64,000 bases of DNA from DATLLN01 sp963720885 (GTDB lineage Bacteria; Actinomycetota; Thermoleophilia; Gaiellales; JAICJC01), in NCBI GenBank assembly GCA_963720885.1, contig CAVRGW010000006.1, positions 806,001 through 870,000 of the forward strand, read 5' to 3'. Below the pieces are notes generated by a model, which had not been told where the DNA came from, did no database searches, and saw only the letters and a program-made list of their open reading frames with translations. Positions 32,988-44,044 of this stretch are shown piece by piece. The translations under genes and the position numbers were made by a program. Numbering within the stretch: position 1 is the stretch's first letter; each line of letters starts with the position of its first letter.

Positions 32988-34923
32988 TCACCGGAAGCCG
33001 TCGAGCACCTGCGGGTTCTCCAGCGACGAGAGGTCGCCCGGATCCTCGCCGAGCGCCGCCGCACGCACCGCCCGGCGGACGATCTTCGCGCTGCGCGTCT
33101 TGGGCAGGCCGTCGACCCACGCCAGGCGGGCGGGGGCGAATGCCTTGCCCAGCTCGTGGCTGACATGCGCGCGAACTGCGGCCAGCGTCTCCTCGGTCGC
33201 GTCGGCGCCGGGGCGGGCAACCAGGTAGAGCCAGCAGACCTCGCCCTTCACGTCATCGGGGACGCCGATCGCACACGCCTCGGCGACGGCCGGGTGGCCG
33301 ACCGCTGCGGACTCGAACTCCGCCGGCCCGATCCGCTTGCCGGCGATGTTCAGCGTGTCATCCGAGCGGCCGTGCAGGTACCAGTAGCCGTCCTCGTCGA
33401 CCGACGCCCAGTCTCCGTGCACCCACAGGTTCGGCCAGCGCGACCAGTAGGTGTCGAGGAACCGCTGGGGATCGCCCCAGATGCCCCGGGTCATCGACGG
33501 CCACGGCTTGCGGCAGACCAGCTCGCCGACCTCGCCGGGCGGCACCGGCTCGCCGTCGGGGCCGAGCACGTCCATCGCCATGCCCAGCGACGGGGCGCCC
33601 AGCGTGCACTCCTTGAGCGGCATCACCGGCATCGGCGAGAGGAAGCAGGCGCCCACCTCGGTGCCGCCTGACAGGTTGATGATCGGGCAGCGGCCCTCGC
33701 CGCCGACCTCGAACAGCCAGCGGTAGGGCTCGGGGTTCCACGGCTCGCCGGTGGAGGCGAGGATCCGCAGCGACGAGCGGTCGTGCGCGGTCACCGGCTC
33801 GTCGCCGTGCGAGCGCAGGGCGCGGATCAGCGTCGGCGACACGCCCAGCACGCTGATCCGGTGCCGCTCGACCAGCTCCCACATCCTGCCGGGGCCGGGG
33901 TAGTCCGGTGCGCCCTCCGACAGCACCAGGGTGGCGCCCAGCGCCCCGGCGCCGACCACGATCTTCGGCCCCATGATCCAGCCCATGTCGGTCATCCACG
34001 TGAACCGGTCGTCCGGCGTGGACGTCGGTCTGGAAGGCGCACTCCTGCGCGATCTTGACCAGGAACCCGCCGTGCACGTGGACGGCTCCCTTCGGTCTGC
34101 CGGTCGTCCCCGACGTGTAGATCACCATCATCGGGGTCTCGGGATCGAGCGCGGGCGCATCCAGGTCGGGGCTTGCGCGGTCGACAGCGTCCGCCCACGC
34201 CAGGTCGCGGCCGCCCTGCATCGGCGGCTCCGTGCCGAGGCGGTCGTGCACGATCACCGTATGCACCGCCGGTGCGCCAGCCAGCGCCTCGTCGGCCAGT
34301 GCCTTGACGGCGACCGGCTTGCCGCGACGGGGAACGGCGTCGCAGGTGATCAGCGCGACGGCGCCGGCGTCGGCCAGCCGGGCGGCCACGGCTGGAGCGC
34401 CGAAGCCGGAGAAGATCGGCACGGCGATCGCGCCGATCTTGCAGACGGCGTAGAACGCCGCCACCACCTCGATGCCCATCGGCAGGAACAGCCCGACGGC
34501 GTCGCCCGCCGCCACGTCGCGTGAGAGCAGCGCGTTGGCGAGGCGGTTGGTCAGCGCCTCGAGCTCGGCGTAGGTGACGGTGCGCACCTCGCCGTCCTCG
34601 CGCTCGGCGATCACCGCGAGCTGGTCGGGCGTCGCCCGGGCATGCCGGTCGACGCAGTTGGCCGTCAGGTTGATCCGGCCGCCGCCGAACCAGGTCGTCC
34701 ACATCGGGCCGCGCGAGTCGTCGAACACCCGCTCGTAGGGGGTCGAGAACTCGATCCCCAGGTGCCTGACGATCGCGTCCCAGAACCAGCCGATGTCGCC
34801 TTGGGAGCGGCGCTCCAGCTCCCGCCAGCCGTCGATCCCCTGCTCGCGCATGAACGCACCGGCACGGCTGCGCTCGACGACGTCCGGCGTGGGCTCCCAG
34901 ATCCAGCGGCTCGCGGTCGCCAC
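32988..34923 (-). pseudogene. AMP-forming acyl/acetyl-CoA synthetase, broken by one frameshift
   Basis: Together the two frames encode a normal ~644-residue synthetase that activates a carboxylic acid as acyl-AMP and then acyl-CoA. The first part (34923 to about 34020) has MVIYTSGTTGRPKGAVHVHG; the second carries NLSGGTEVGACF, YLHGRSDDTLNIAGKRIGP and the catalytic-lysine LPKTRSAKIVRR. One extra base near 34017 (a G on the minus strand) separates DVH from PDDRFTW. This may be a sequencing error, a true mutation or programmed. Substrate unknown. Confidence 0.85.
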
Positions 34924-35053
34924 TCAGTCGTCGACGGCGATCATCAAGCCAGTTGGTTTCGTGCGCTCAGGCGAATGGATCCGCTCCTTCGGTTCGGGAC
35001 GCGGCGGACCCTATCCCAACGCCGGGTAGGTGTCGAAGGCAGGTAGTCATGCG

Positions 35054-35082
35054 TTGACTATCCGATCCTCATGACGTAGCGT
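35054..35082 (+). promoter_or_regulatory. candidate modABC promoter
   Basis: TTGACT at 35054-35059, a 17-base spacer, and TAGCGT at 35077-35082. The -35 is strong; the -10 matches only at three positions but is the same TAGCGT seen before other genes here. The modA ATG follows at 35118 with GGAAGGGAG upstream. The surrounding spacer (34924-35117) shows no riboswitch I can recognise. Confidence 0.45.
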
Positions 35083-35117
35083 TGCCGCTCCATGGCGAGT
35101 GGAAGGGAGACGGCTGG

Positions 35118-35918
35118 ATGCGAAGGCTGTTGTGGTTGCTGGTGGCGATGGCGCTGGTCGCCGCGGGATGCGGTGGCAGCTCCGGGTCGAGCAGCGGGAG
35201 CAGCGGCGGGTCGTCGGCCGCATCGAGCGGCGGCACGCTCAACGTGTTCGCTGCCGCGTCGCTGACCAACGCGTTCGACTCGCTCGGCAAGACCTACGAG
35301 CAGCAGAACCCGGGCTGGACGGTGCGCCTCAACTACGACGGCTCGGACATCCTGGCAGCGCAGATCGAGCAGGGCGTGCCCGCCGACGTCTACGCGGCGG
35401 CCAGCACCACGTACCCCGAGCAGCTGCAGGGCGAGAATCTGCTGGGCGACACGACGAACTTCGCGACCAACACGCTGGTGCTGATCGTCCCCGCGGACAA
35501 CCCGAAGAACATCACGTCCGTGAACGACCTGACCAAGGACAACGCCAAACTCGTGGTCGGTGACGAGAGTGTGCCGATCGGCTCCTACACGCGCGACGTG
35601 CTGGACGGACTGGGCATCAACATCGACGATCTGAACATCGTCAGCCAGGAGCAGAAGGTCACGGACATCTCCGCCAAGGTGTCGCTGGGCGAGGCCGACG
35701 CCGGGTTCGTCTACGTGACGGATGCGCAGGCGGCCGGTGACAAGGTCGAGTCGATCGACCTGCCCGCCGCCGCGGACGCGACCGCCATGTATCCCATCGG
35801 TATCCTCACCGACTCGAAGAACCAGGAGGCGGCGCAGCGATGGATCGATCTGGTGATGAGCTCGGACGGCCAGCAGGTGCTTCGAAGCTTCGGCTTCGGA
35901 CCGGCGCCTTCGAGCTGA
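35118..35918 (+). CDS. modA: molybdate ABC transporter substrate-binding lipoprotein
   Basis: ModA captures molybdate or tungstate outside the membrane. The 266-residue product has a lipoprotein signal with lipobox LVAAGC (Cys at about residue 17), a Ser/Gly linker, then LNVFAAASLTNAF, and the ligand loops VPADVYAAAS and GDESVPIGSY typical of ModA. ATG 35118 has GGAAGGGAGA eight bases upstream. It overlaps modB by 79 bases if modB starts at 35840. Confidence 0.92.
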   Translation: MRRLLWLLVAMALVAAGCGGSSGSSSGSSGGSSAASSGGTLNVFAAASLTNAFDSLGKTYEQQNPGWTVRLNYDGSDILAAQIEQGVPADVYAAASTTYPEQLQGENLLGDTTNFATNTLVLIVPADNPKNITSVNDLTKDNAKLVVGDESVPIGSYTRDVLDGLGINIDDLNIVSQEQKVTDISAKVSLGEADAGFVYVTDAQAAGDKVESIDLPAAADATAMYPIGILTDSKNQEAAQRWIDLVMSSDGQQVLRSFGFGPAPSS

Positions 35919-36685
35919 TCGGCGCCGGCGCGGCCGCGATCGCGCTGGTCTTCCTGATGCTGCCGCTGGTGGCGATCTTCGTCAACGGCGACCTGATGGC
36001 GGGCCTTCGATCCGAGGAGGCCCGCCAGTCGCTCTGGCTGTCGCTGCAGACCAGCCTGGTCTCGCTGGCGATCATGGTCGTGTTCGGTACGCCGATCGCG
36101 CACCTTCTGGCCACACGGCAGTTTCGCGGCCGCACGCTGGTGGTGACGGCCTTCGAGCTGCCGCTGGTGGTGCCCCCGGCAGTGGCCGGGCTCGGCCTGC
36201 TGATGGCGTTCGGGCGCAAGGGCCTGCTGGGGGAGGAGCTGAATGCGCTGGGGCTGCAGATCCCGTTCACCAAGGTGGCGGTGGTGATGGCGATGACGTT
36301 CGTGGCGTCGCCGCTCTACGTGCGACAGGCGATCGCGGCGTTCGAGGCGGTCGACCGGACGCTGCTCGACGCGTCCCGCACGCTGGGTGCCGGGTCGGCT
36401 CGGACGTTCTGGCGGGTGGCGGTGCCGCTCGCGCGCACCGGACTGGGCGCCGGTGCCGCGCTGGGCTGGGCGCGCGCGGTCGGCGAGTTCGGCGCGACGA
36501 TCATCTTCGCCGGCAGCCTCGCCGGGATCACCCGCACGGCTCCGATCGAGATCTACGTTGGCTTCGCGGACAATCTCGACGCCGGCCTGGCGACCGCCGC
36601 GGTGCTGATCGCCGCCAGCGCCGGCGTGCTGCTGTCGGTGAAGCTGCTGTCGCGGGGGAGGACGCAACGCTTCACGCCGATCTGA
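35840..36685 (+). CDS. modB: molybdate ABC transporter permease
   Basis: ModB forms the transmembrane channel. The product has about five membrane segments and the ABC permease EAA-type loop (DASRTLGAGSARTFWRVAVPLAR, about residues 178-200). As drawn, 281 residues from ATG 35840; since 79 bases overlap modA and the first 25 residues look unconserved, the real start may be later with a non-canonical codon. Context with modA and modC is decisive. Confidence 0.9.
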   Translation: MDRSGDELGRPAGASKLRLRTGAFELIGAGAAAIALVFLMLPLVAIFVNGDLMAGLRSEEARQSLWLSLQTSLVSLAIMVVFGTPIAHLLATRQFRGRTLVVTAFELPLVVPPAVAGLGLLMAFGRKGLLGEELNALGLQIPFTKVAVVMAMTFVASPLYVRQAIAAFEAVDRTLLDASRTLGAGSARTFWRVAVPLARTGLGAGAALGWARAVGEFGATIIFAGSLAGITRTAPIEIYVGFADNLDAGLATAAVLIAASAGVLLSVKLLSRGRTQRFTPI

Positions 36686-36714
36686 CCCTGCCGCTGCGCG
36701 AGTTCACGTTCCGG

Positions 36715-37686
36715 GTGCAGCTGGACGCCGACAGCCCGGTGGCGATCGCCGGCCCCTCGGGCGCCGGCAAGTCGACCCTGCTGCGGCTGATCGCGGGGCT
36801 GGTCACCCCGGCGTCGGGAACCGTGGAGTGCCAGGGCCGCCGCTGGTTCGGCGGCGGCGTCGACCTGCCGGTCGAGCGGCGTCCCGTGGGGTTCGTCTTC
36901 CAGGACTACGCGCTGTTCCCTCACATGACGGTGCGCGCCAACGTGGCCTACGGCGCGCGTGGTGTGGACGTCGATGCGCTGATCGGGCGGATTGGCATCG
37001 CCCACCTGGCCGGCGCGAAGCCGCGCCTGCTGTCCGGCGGAGAGCGCCAGCGGGTGGCACTCGCGCGGGCGCTGGCGCGGCGCCCGGAGCTGCTGCTGCT
37101 CGACGAGCCGCTGTCCGCGCTCGACCCGGCCACCCGGGGTGCTGTGGCCGCCGAGCTCGCGTCGACGCTCCGCGAGTCCGGCCTACCGGCGCTGGTGGTC
37201 ACGCATTCGTTCGAGGACGCCGCGGCGCTTGCCGACCGGGTGGTGGTGATCGAGCGGGGCGTGGTCACGCAGGACGCATCGCCGGCCGAGCTGGTGGCGT
37301 CGCCGGCGACGCCGTTCGTCGCCAGCTTCGCCGGCGCCAACGCGCTGCAGGGCGAGGCCCAGGGCACCCGGGTGCTGCTCGACTCGGGAGCCGAGGTGCG
37401 AATCGCCGACCCCGCCGCGGGCCGCGTGTCGGTGCTGGTCGCCCCCTGGGACATCACGTTGTCCCGCGGGGTGGCCGACGATTCGGCGCTGAACCACCTG
37501 CACGGTTCGGTGGCGCGGGTCGTTCCGCTGGACGGGCGGGTGCGCGTGGTGCTCGACTCGGGGATCACCGCCGAGGTGACCGCGGAATCCGCCGACCGGC
37601 TCGCGATCCGCCCCGGCCAGCCGATCGTCGCGTCGTGGAAGGCGACGGCATCGCGCGCGGTCGGCCGCGACCCGGCCGTAGACTGA
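36715..37686 (+). CDS. modC: molybdate ABC transporter ATP-binding protein
   Basis: ModC powers molybdate import. The product has Walker A GPSGAGKST at about residues 14-22, signature LLSGGERQRVALARAL at about 109-124, Walker B LLLLDEPLSALDP and a C-terminal TOBE-like domain. GTG 36715 is the first canonical start, but in-frame sequence upstream (ADLTLPLREFTFR) looks like the expected N-terminal strand, so translation may begin earlier at a non-canonical codon just after the modB stop. Confidence 0.88.
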   Translation: MQLDADSPVAIAGPSGAGKSTLLRLIAGLVTPASGTVECQGRRWFGGGVDLPVERRPVGFVFQDYALFPHMTVRANVAYGARGVDVDALIGRIGIAHLAGAKPRLLSGGERQRVALARALARRPELLLLDEPLSALDPATRGAVAAELASTLRESGLPALVVTHSFEDAAALADRVVVIERGVVTQDASPAELVASPATPFVASFAGANALQGEAQGTRVLLDSGAEVRIADPAAGRVSVLVAPWDITLSRGVADDSALNHLHGSVARVVPLDGRVRVVLDSGITAEVTAESADRLAIRPGQPIVASWKATASRAVGRDPAVD

Positions 37687-37693
37687 GCCGCTG

Positions 37694-38647
37694 ATGCGGG
37701 TCGTGATCGCCCCCGACAAGCTCAAGGGGACGTACTCGGCGCCGGAGGCGGCAGAGGCTCTGGCCGCCGGGTGGCGCAGCGTGCGTCCCGGCGACGACCT
37801 GGTGCTGGTGCCGATGGCCGACGGCGGCGAGGGCACCGCTGCGGCGATGCTGGCCGCCCGTGGCGGCGACTGGCACCGCGCCGCGGTCCACGACGCGATC
37901 GGCAGGCCGTGCGACGCCCGGTTCGCGATGCTCGCCGACGGCAGCGCGGCGCTGGACGTCGCCGAGGCCTGCGGCCTGTGGCGGCTGGCAGGTGTCCCGC
38001 GCGATCCGCTGGGGGCGCGGTCGGACGGCGCCGGCGAGCTGATCCGCGCCGCGATCGACGCCGGCGCGCGCCGGGTGGTGGTCGGCGTCGGCGGTACGGC
38101 GACGACTGACGGCGGCGCCGGCCTGCGCGACGCGCTCGGCGAGGTGCCGGCTGGCGTCGAGCTGGTGGCCGCCCTCGACGTCGACAACCCGCTGCTCGGC
38201 CCGCACGGCGCGGCAGCAACCTATGCGCCGCAGAAGGGTGCGAGTCCCGAGCAGGTCGCCGAGCTGGAGCGGAGGCTGGCCGCGCTGGGCATGGCCTTCG
38301 CCGATCGTCCCGGTGCCGGCGCCGGTGGCGGCATCGGCGGGATGCTGATGGAGCTGGGCGCCCACGCGGTCCCCGGCGCGGCGCTGATCGCGGACGAGGT
38401 CGGGCTCGATCGCCGGCTGGCCGGCGCCGGCCTCTGCATCACCGCGGAGGGCCGGATCGACGAGCAGACGCTGCACGGCAAGGCCGTGGCCGAGACGGTG
38501 GCTCGTGCCCGCGCGGCGGGCGTCCCGGCGGTCGCCGTGGGCGGTCAGGTGCGCCTGTCCGCCTTGCGGCTGGGCGCCGAGGTGCTCGAGTGCGGCGACC
38601 TCGAGCGCGCGGGGCGCGAGCTCGCGCCCTCCGGCTATCCGCGGTAG
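37694..38647 (+). CDS. glxK: glycerate kinase
   Basis: Glycerate kinase phosphorylates glycerate, here probably to 2-phosphoglycerate. The 317-residue product is somewhat short for the GarK/GlxK family (usually about 370-380). It has VVIAPDKLKGTYSAPEAA at the start, VPMADGGEGT at about residues 39-48 and a GVGGTATTDGGAGL loop. It follows modC by seven bases. Its 3' end overlaps the convergent aldolase-like gene by 13 bases. Confidence 0.9.
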   Translation: MRVVIAPDKLKGTYSAPEAAEALAAGWRSVRPGDDLVLVPMADGGEGTAAAMLAARGGDWHRAAVHDAIGRPCDARFAMLADGSAALDVAEACGLWRLAGVPRDPLGARSDGAGELIRAAIDAGARRVVVGVGGTATTDGGAGLRDALGEVPAGVELVAALDVDNPLLGPHGAAATYAPQKGASPEQVAELERRLAALGMAFADRPGAGAGGGIGGMLMELGAHAVPGAALIADEVGLDRRLAGAGLCITAEGRIDEQTLHGKAVAETVARARAAGVPAVAVGGQVRLSALRLGAEVLECGDLERAGRELAPSGYPR

Positions 38648-39531
38648 GCGGCGACCAGCCGGCGGTAGACCGCGGCGATCTGCTCGGCGGCCGCGTCCGT
38701 GTCGCCATCCTCGAGCCACCGCTTGAGCGCGTCCCACCAGATCGTGCGGCCGACGGCGAAGCCAATGTAGCCAGGTACGCCGGCGCCGGTCTGAAGCCAG
38801 TGGACGACCTTCGCCTCGTCGCCGCCGCGCCCCAGCACCACGCACGTCACCTGGTCGCGACCGCCGACGCGGGTCGCCTCGGCGACGCGCTCGCAGTCCG
38901 CGCGCGCGTCCAGGCCCTCGATCTTCCAGATGTCGGGCTCGATGCCCGCCGCATGCAGCTCGGCGATCGCCTCGATCATCAGCCCCGGCCGCACCTCGCG
39001 GTCGTAGCGGTCGGCGTCGCCGCCGACCTCCGCGAGCTGCGCGGGCTCGGCGGGCACCAGCAGCTCGAACAGAAACTTGCGGTCGTCGTCCCGCAGCCAG
39101 CGCGACAGCCGGGCGAGTCGCTCCGCCTGGCGGGCGTTCATCTCCCGGTTGCCGCCCGGGTTGTAGCGGACGAGCACCTTCGCGAACGTGGGGGAGAACT
39201 CGCGGATGTGGTCGCCGAACCGCTCGCCGAACTCGAAATCGAACTCGTCCTGCCCGCTCTTCTCGACCGGCATCGCGAACGGGATGCCGCGCTCGCGGGC
39301 GGAGCGCGCCACGTCCGCGGCGTACTGCTCGTCGACCAGCACGCCGGCGCCGTCGATCTTGCCGGCGGCCAGCGCACGCTCGAACCCCTCGAAGATCACG
39401 CGCTTGGCGGCGATCACCCGGGCCGTGTCCTCCGCGGTGGGCGTACCGGCGATGCCCATCAGCTTCGACTGGAACGAGCCGCGGTGGTCGAACGCCAGGA
39501 TCATCAGCGGATCGGTGTATCCAAGGGTCAC
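38635..39531 (-). CDS. DUF2090/IolC C-terminal domain-like aldolase
   Basis: The 298-residue product begins YTDPLMILAFDHRGSF, which matches the DUF2090 domain found as the C-terminal half of some IolC (5-dehydro-2-deoxygluconokinase) fusion proteins, thought to be a class I aldolase-like TIM barrel. Here it stands alone. GVLVDEQYAADVAR and VLGRGGDEAKVVHWL are further segments. GTG 39531 has GGAAGGAG upstream. A role in sugar-phosphate cleavage is inferred, with fbaB divergent next to it. Confidence 0.7.
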   Translation of the reverse strand: MTLGYTDPLMILAFDHRGSFQSKLMGIAGTPTAEDTARVIAAKRVIFEGFERALAAGKIDGAGVLVDEQYAADVARSARERGIPFAMPVEKSGQDEFDFEFGERFGDHIREFSPTFAKVLVRYNPGGNREMNARQAERLARLSRWLRDDDRKFLFELLVPAEPAQLAEVGGDADRYDREVRPGLMIEAIAELHAAGIEPDIWKIEGLDARADCERVAEATRVGGRDQVTCVVLGRGGDEAKVVHWLQTGAGVPGYIGFAVGRTIWWDALKRWLEDGDTDAAAEQIAAVYRRLVAAYRG

Positions 39532-39557
39532 GGAATGCTCCTTCCGTTCAGGGGCCG

Positions 39558-39563
39558 TACAAT
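39558..39563 (+). promoter_or_regulatory. fbaB -10 element TACAAT
   Basis: TACAAT matches TATAAT at five of six positions and lies about 40 bases before the fbaB ATG at 39603, which has GAGGGGG as Shine-Dalgarno. No convincing -35 is seen. The divergent aldolase-like gene begins 27 bases to the left. Confidence 0.5.
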
Positions 39564-39602
39564 GGCTGCGACGGAACGGGTTGACGCGAGGGGGACAAAG
39601 GT

Positions 39603-40673
39603 ATGGCCATCAGCAGCGGATCGCAGATCGAGGAGCTGCTCGGCGACGAGGCCGAGTCACTGCTCTCCTACCAGGCGAGCGGCATCGATGCGGCGCAGAT
39701 CGTAGCTCCCGGGCCTGATTTCATCGACCGGGTGGTGGTGCAGACCGACCGCACGCCGCCGGTGCTGCGGAACCTGGGGACGCTGATGAACACCGGCCGG
39801 CTGTCCGGCACCGGCTACATCTCCATCTTGCCGGTCGACCAGGGCATCGAGCACTCCGGCGCAGCCTCGTTCGCCAAGAACCCCGCCTACTTCGACCCCC
39901 AGAACCTGGTCGAGCTGGCCATCGAGGGCGGCTGCAACGCCATCGCCACGACCTTCGGCGTGCTGGGCATGGTGTCCCGCCGGTACGCCCACCGGATCCC
40001 GTTCATCGTCAAGCTCAACCACAACGAGCTGCTGACCTACCCGAACGAGTTCGACCAGGTCATGTTCGGCTCGGTGCGGGAGGCGTTCGAGCTGGGCGCC
40101 GTGGGCGTCGGCGCGACGATCTACTACGGCTCCGAGAACGCGACGCGGCAGATCGTCGAGGTCTCCGAGGCGTTCGAGGAAGCCCACAGCCTGGGGATGT
40201 TCACGGTGCTCTGGTGCTACCTCCGCAACTCGGCATTCAAGACGGACGCCGGCGACATGCACACCTCCGCCGACCTGACCGGCCAGGCCAACCACCTGGG
40301 CGTCACCATCGAGGCCGACATCATCAAGCAGAAGCAGCCGGAGCGGAACGGCGGCTACCTGGCGCTGTCGGGCTACGGCAAGACCGACCAGCTGGTCTAC
40401 GACAAGCTCGTCCCCGACCATCCGATCGAGTGGACGCGATGGCAGGTCGTCAACTGCTACATGGGCCGCGTGCCGCTGATCAACTCCGGCGGCGAGTCAA
40501 AGGGCGACTCCGACCTTGGGCAGGCCGTGCGCACCGCCGTCATCAACAAGCGGGCAGGTGGATCCGGGCTGATCGTCGGCCGCAAGGCGTTCCAGCGGCC
40601 GCTGGCCGACGGCGTCGCACTGCTGAACACGATCCAGGACGTCTACCTGGACGACGCGATCGGGCTCGCCTAG
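39603..40673 (+). CDS. fbaB: class I fructose-bisphosphate aldolase
   Basis: DhnA/FbaB-type aldolase, which forms a Schiff base with Lys to interconvert fructose 1,6-bisphosphate and triose phosphates. The 356-residue product has GYISILPVDQGIEHSGAASF at about residues 71-90, IPFIVKLNHNELLTYP, a later VIEADIIKQKQPER-type segment and SGGESKGDSDL plus GSGLIVGRKAFQRP, typical of the phosphate site. It ends next to the convergent monooxygenase-like gene. Confidence 0.92.
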   Translation: MAISSGSQIEELLGDEAESLLSYQASGIDAAQIVAPGPDFIDRVVVQTDRTPPVLRNLGTLMNTGRLSGTGYISILPVDQGIEHSGAASFAKNPAYFDPQNLVELAIEGGCNAIATTFGVLGMVSRRYAHRIPFIVKLNHNELLTYPNEFDQVMFGSVREAFELGAVGVGATIYYGSENATRQIVEVSEAFEEAHSLGMFTVLWCYLRNSAFKTDAGDMHTSADLTGQANHLGVTIEADIIKQKQPERNGGYLALSGYGKTDQLVYDKLVPDHPIEWTRWQVVNCYMGRVPLINSGGESKGDSDLGQAVRTAVINKRAGGSGLIVGRKAFQRPLADGVALLNTIQDVYLDDAIGLA

Positions 40674-40994
40674 CTATCCGCCGAGGTCGACGCCCTTGCC
40701 GCCGGCGGGGCGAAGCTCGGTGCCCTCCGGCGGCTTGGCAATCATCGGCATGGCACGGGTGATCTGCTCGCGTACGGCCTCCAGCTGGAGCGACGCCGCG
40801 TGCGCTTCGCGGTCGGTCCACACCTCGGTCACCCAGACGGCCTCCGGCTCGCTCGGGTCGCGGCTGACCAGGTAGAGCAGGCAGTCGGGGAAGCTCTCCA
40901 GCCCGGCCGCCGCTGCGAGCAACAGCTCGACCAGCGCGTCGCCGTTGCCTTTGGTGGCGGTGATCTTGCCGTGCAGCCCGAACGGCTCGGCCAT
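40674..40994 (-). CDS. antibiotic biosynthesis monooxygenase (ABM) domain protein
   Basis: The 106-residue product fits the ferredoxin-like ABM/YgiN family: HGKITATKGNGDALVELLL, CLLYLVSRDPSEPEAVWVTEVW and DREAHAASLQLEAVREQI. Members are heme-independent monooxygenases or isomerases, often in quinone metabolism. ATG 40994 overlaps the stop of the ROK gene, so it is in the same leftward operon. Substrate unknown. Confidence 0.82.
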   Translation of the reverse strand: MAEPFGLHGKITATKGNGDALVELLLAAAAGLESFPDCLLYLVSRDPSEPEAVWVTEVWTDREAHAASLQLEAVREQITRAMPMIAKPPEGTELRPAGGKGVDLGG

Positions 40995-41959
40995 CAGTCC
41001 TTGACCAGCAGTGCGGCGCCGAGTGCGCCGCCCAGGTCGCCGAGCGTCGAGAGGCGCACGTCGGGCGGGTTCTGGTCGACGAACAGGTGCGGGTGCATGG
41101 CCTCGCGGATCTTCTCGACATAGGGCTCGCCCAGCCTGGTGCCCAGGCCCCCGCCGATCACGACCGCCTGCACGTCGAGCAGGTTTACGGCAGAGGCAAT
41201 GCCGGCGCCGAGTGCCTTCACGGCGCGCTGGATCAGGTGTTTGGCCATGTGATCGTCGTGTTCCATCGCCCGCGCCCAGATGCCGCTGGACAGCTGATCG
41301 CGACCGCGCTCCTCCATGATCTTGAACAGATTGGTCTGCTCGCCCTTCTCCACCCGGTGGCGGGCCTCCAGCTCCATCGCCTTGCGGCCGGAGTACGCCT
41401 CCATGCAGCCGATGCGGCCACACGTGCACGTGGCGCCCCCGCGCTCGACCACCATGTGGCCGATCTCGCCGGCCGCGCCGCGGCCGACCCAGATCTTGCC
41501 GCCGAGGATCAGCCCGGCGCCGACGCCGGTGCCCCAGAAGACGCCGAGCACGTCGTCGAACCCGCGCGCCGCGCCCAGCACGTACTCCGCCTGGGTGCCA
41601 ACGGTCACGTCGTGCCCGACCTTGACCTTGCTCACGCCGCTTGTCGAGGCAACAGCCGGGCCGAGCGCGAACTCCCCGGTCCAGTCGGGCGTGACGTTGC
41701 GCGCCTGGGTGACGGTGCCGCGCTGCTCGTCGACGGCGCCGGGCGAGCCAATACCGACGCCGGCCAGCGCCGAGGGCTCGACGCCCGCGTCGGCCGCGGC
41801 CTCGGCGAGCGCGGCGACGATCCCATCGGCCACTCCCTGCGGCCCGTTGTCCTTAGGGGTCGGGTGGCGCGCCTGCCCGAGCACCTGGTGGTCGTCATCG
41901 ACGATGATCGCCTGGATCTTGGTGCCGCCGAGGTCGATTCCACCGCGAGTCGTCGCCAT
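40994..41959 (-). CDS. ROK family sugar kinase (glucokinase-like)
   Basis: The 321-residue product has the ATP phosphate loop GIDLGGTKIQAIIVD near the start, GVFWGTGVGAGLILGG, and the ROK zinc motif TCTCGRIGCMEAYSG at about residues 181-195. ROK kinases in actinobacteria are usually glucokinases. The divergent neighbour is the tkt-tal-zwf operon, which supports feeding glucose 6-phosphate into the pentose phosphate pathway. Confidence 0.9.
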   Translation of the reverse strand: MATTRGGIDLGGTKIQAIIVDDDHQVLGQARHPTPKDNGPQGVADGIVAALAEAAADAGVEPSALAGVGIGSPGAVDEQRGTVTQARNVTPDWTGEFALGPAVASTSGVSKVKVGHDVTVGTQAEYVLGAARGFDDVLGVFWGTGVGAGLILGGKIWVGRGAAGEIGHMVVERGGATCTCGRIGCMEAYSGRKAMELEARHRVEKGEQTNLFKIMEERGRDQLSSGIWARAMEHDDHMAKHLIQRAVKALGAGIASAVNLLDVQAVVIGGGLGTRLGEPYVEKIREAMHPHLFVDQNPPDVRLSTLGDLGGALGAALLVKD

Positions 41960-42067
41960 CCGGTGAAGTCTTATCGGAGATTGCGTGGCCGTGCCAGCCG
42001 TGAACGTTTGCTCCCCGCCTCAGGTGGTAACGTCAGCCCCGTACCCGTCCCCTTGACAGGAGCGTCC

Positions 42068-44040
<1,973 letters not shown>

Positions 44041-44044
<4 letters not shown>

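Noticed and set aside
33995..34010. Second parS candidate (CACGTGAACC core)
   Set aside because: It matches the consensus at only 11 of 16 positions and lies inside a coding sequence; CACGTG is common by chance at this base composition.
34924..35117. Molybdenum cofactor riboswitch before modA
   Set aside because: I could not fold a convincing Moco-riboswitch-like structure by eye; only a TTGACT/TAGCGT promoter candidate is visible. A covariance-model search would settle it.
41087..42067. N-terminal extension of transketolase (985-codon frame)
   Set aside because: This part lies antisense to the ROK kinase gene and has no transketolase homology. The GTG at 42068 with AGGAG is the proper start.
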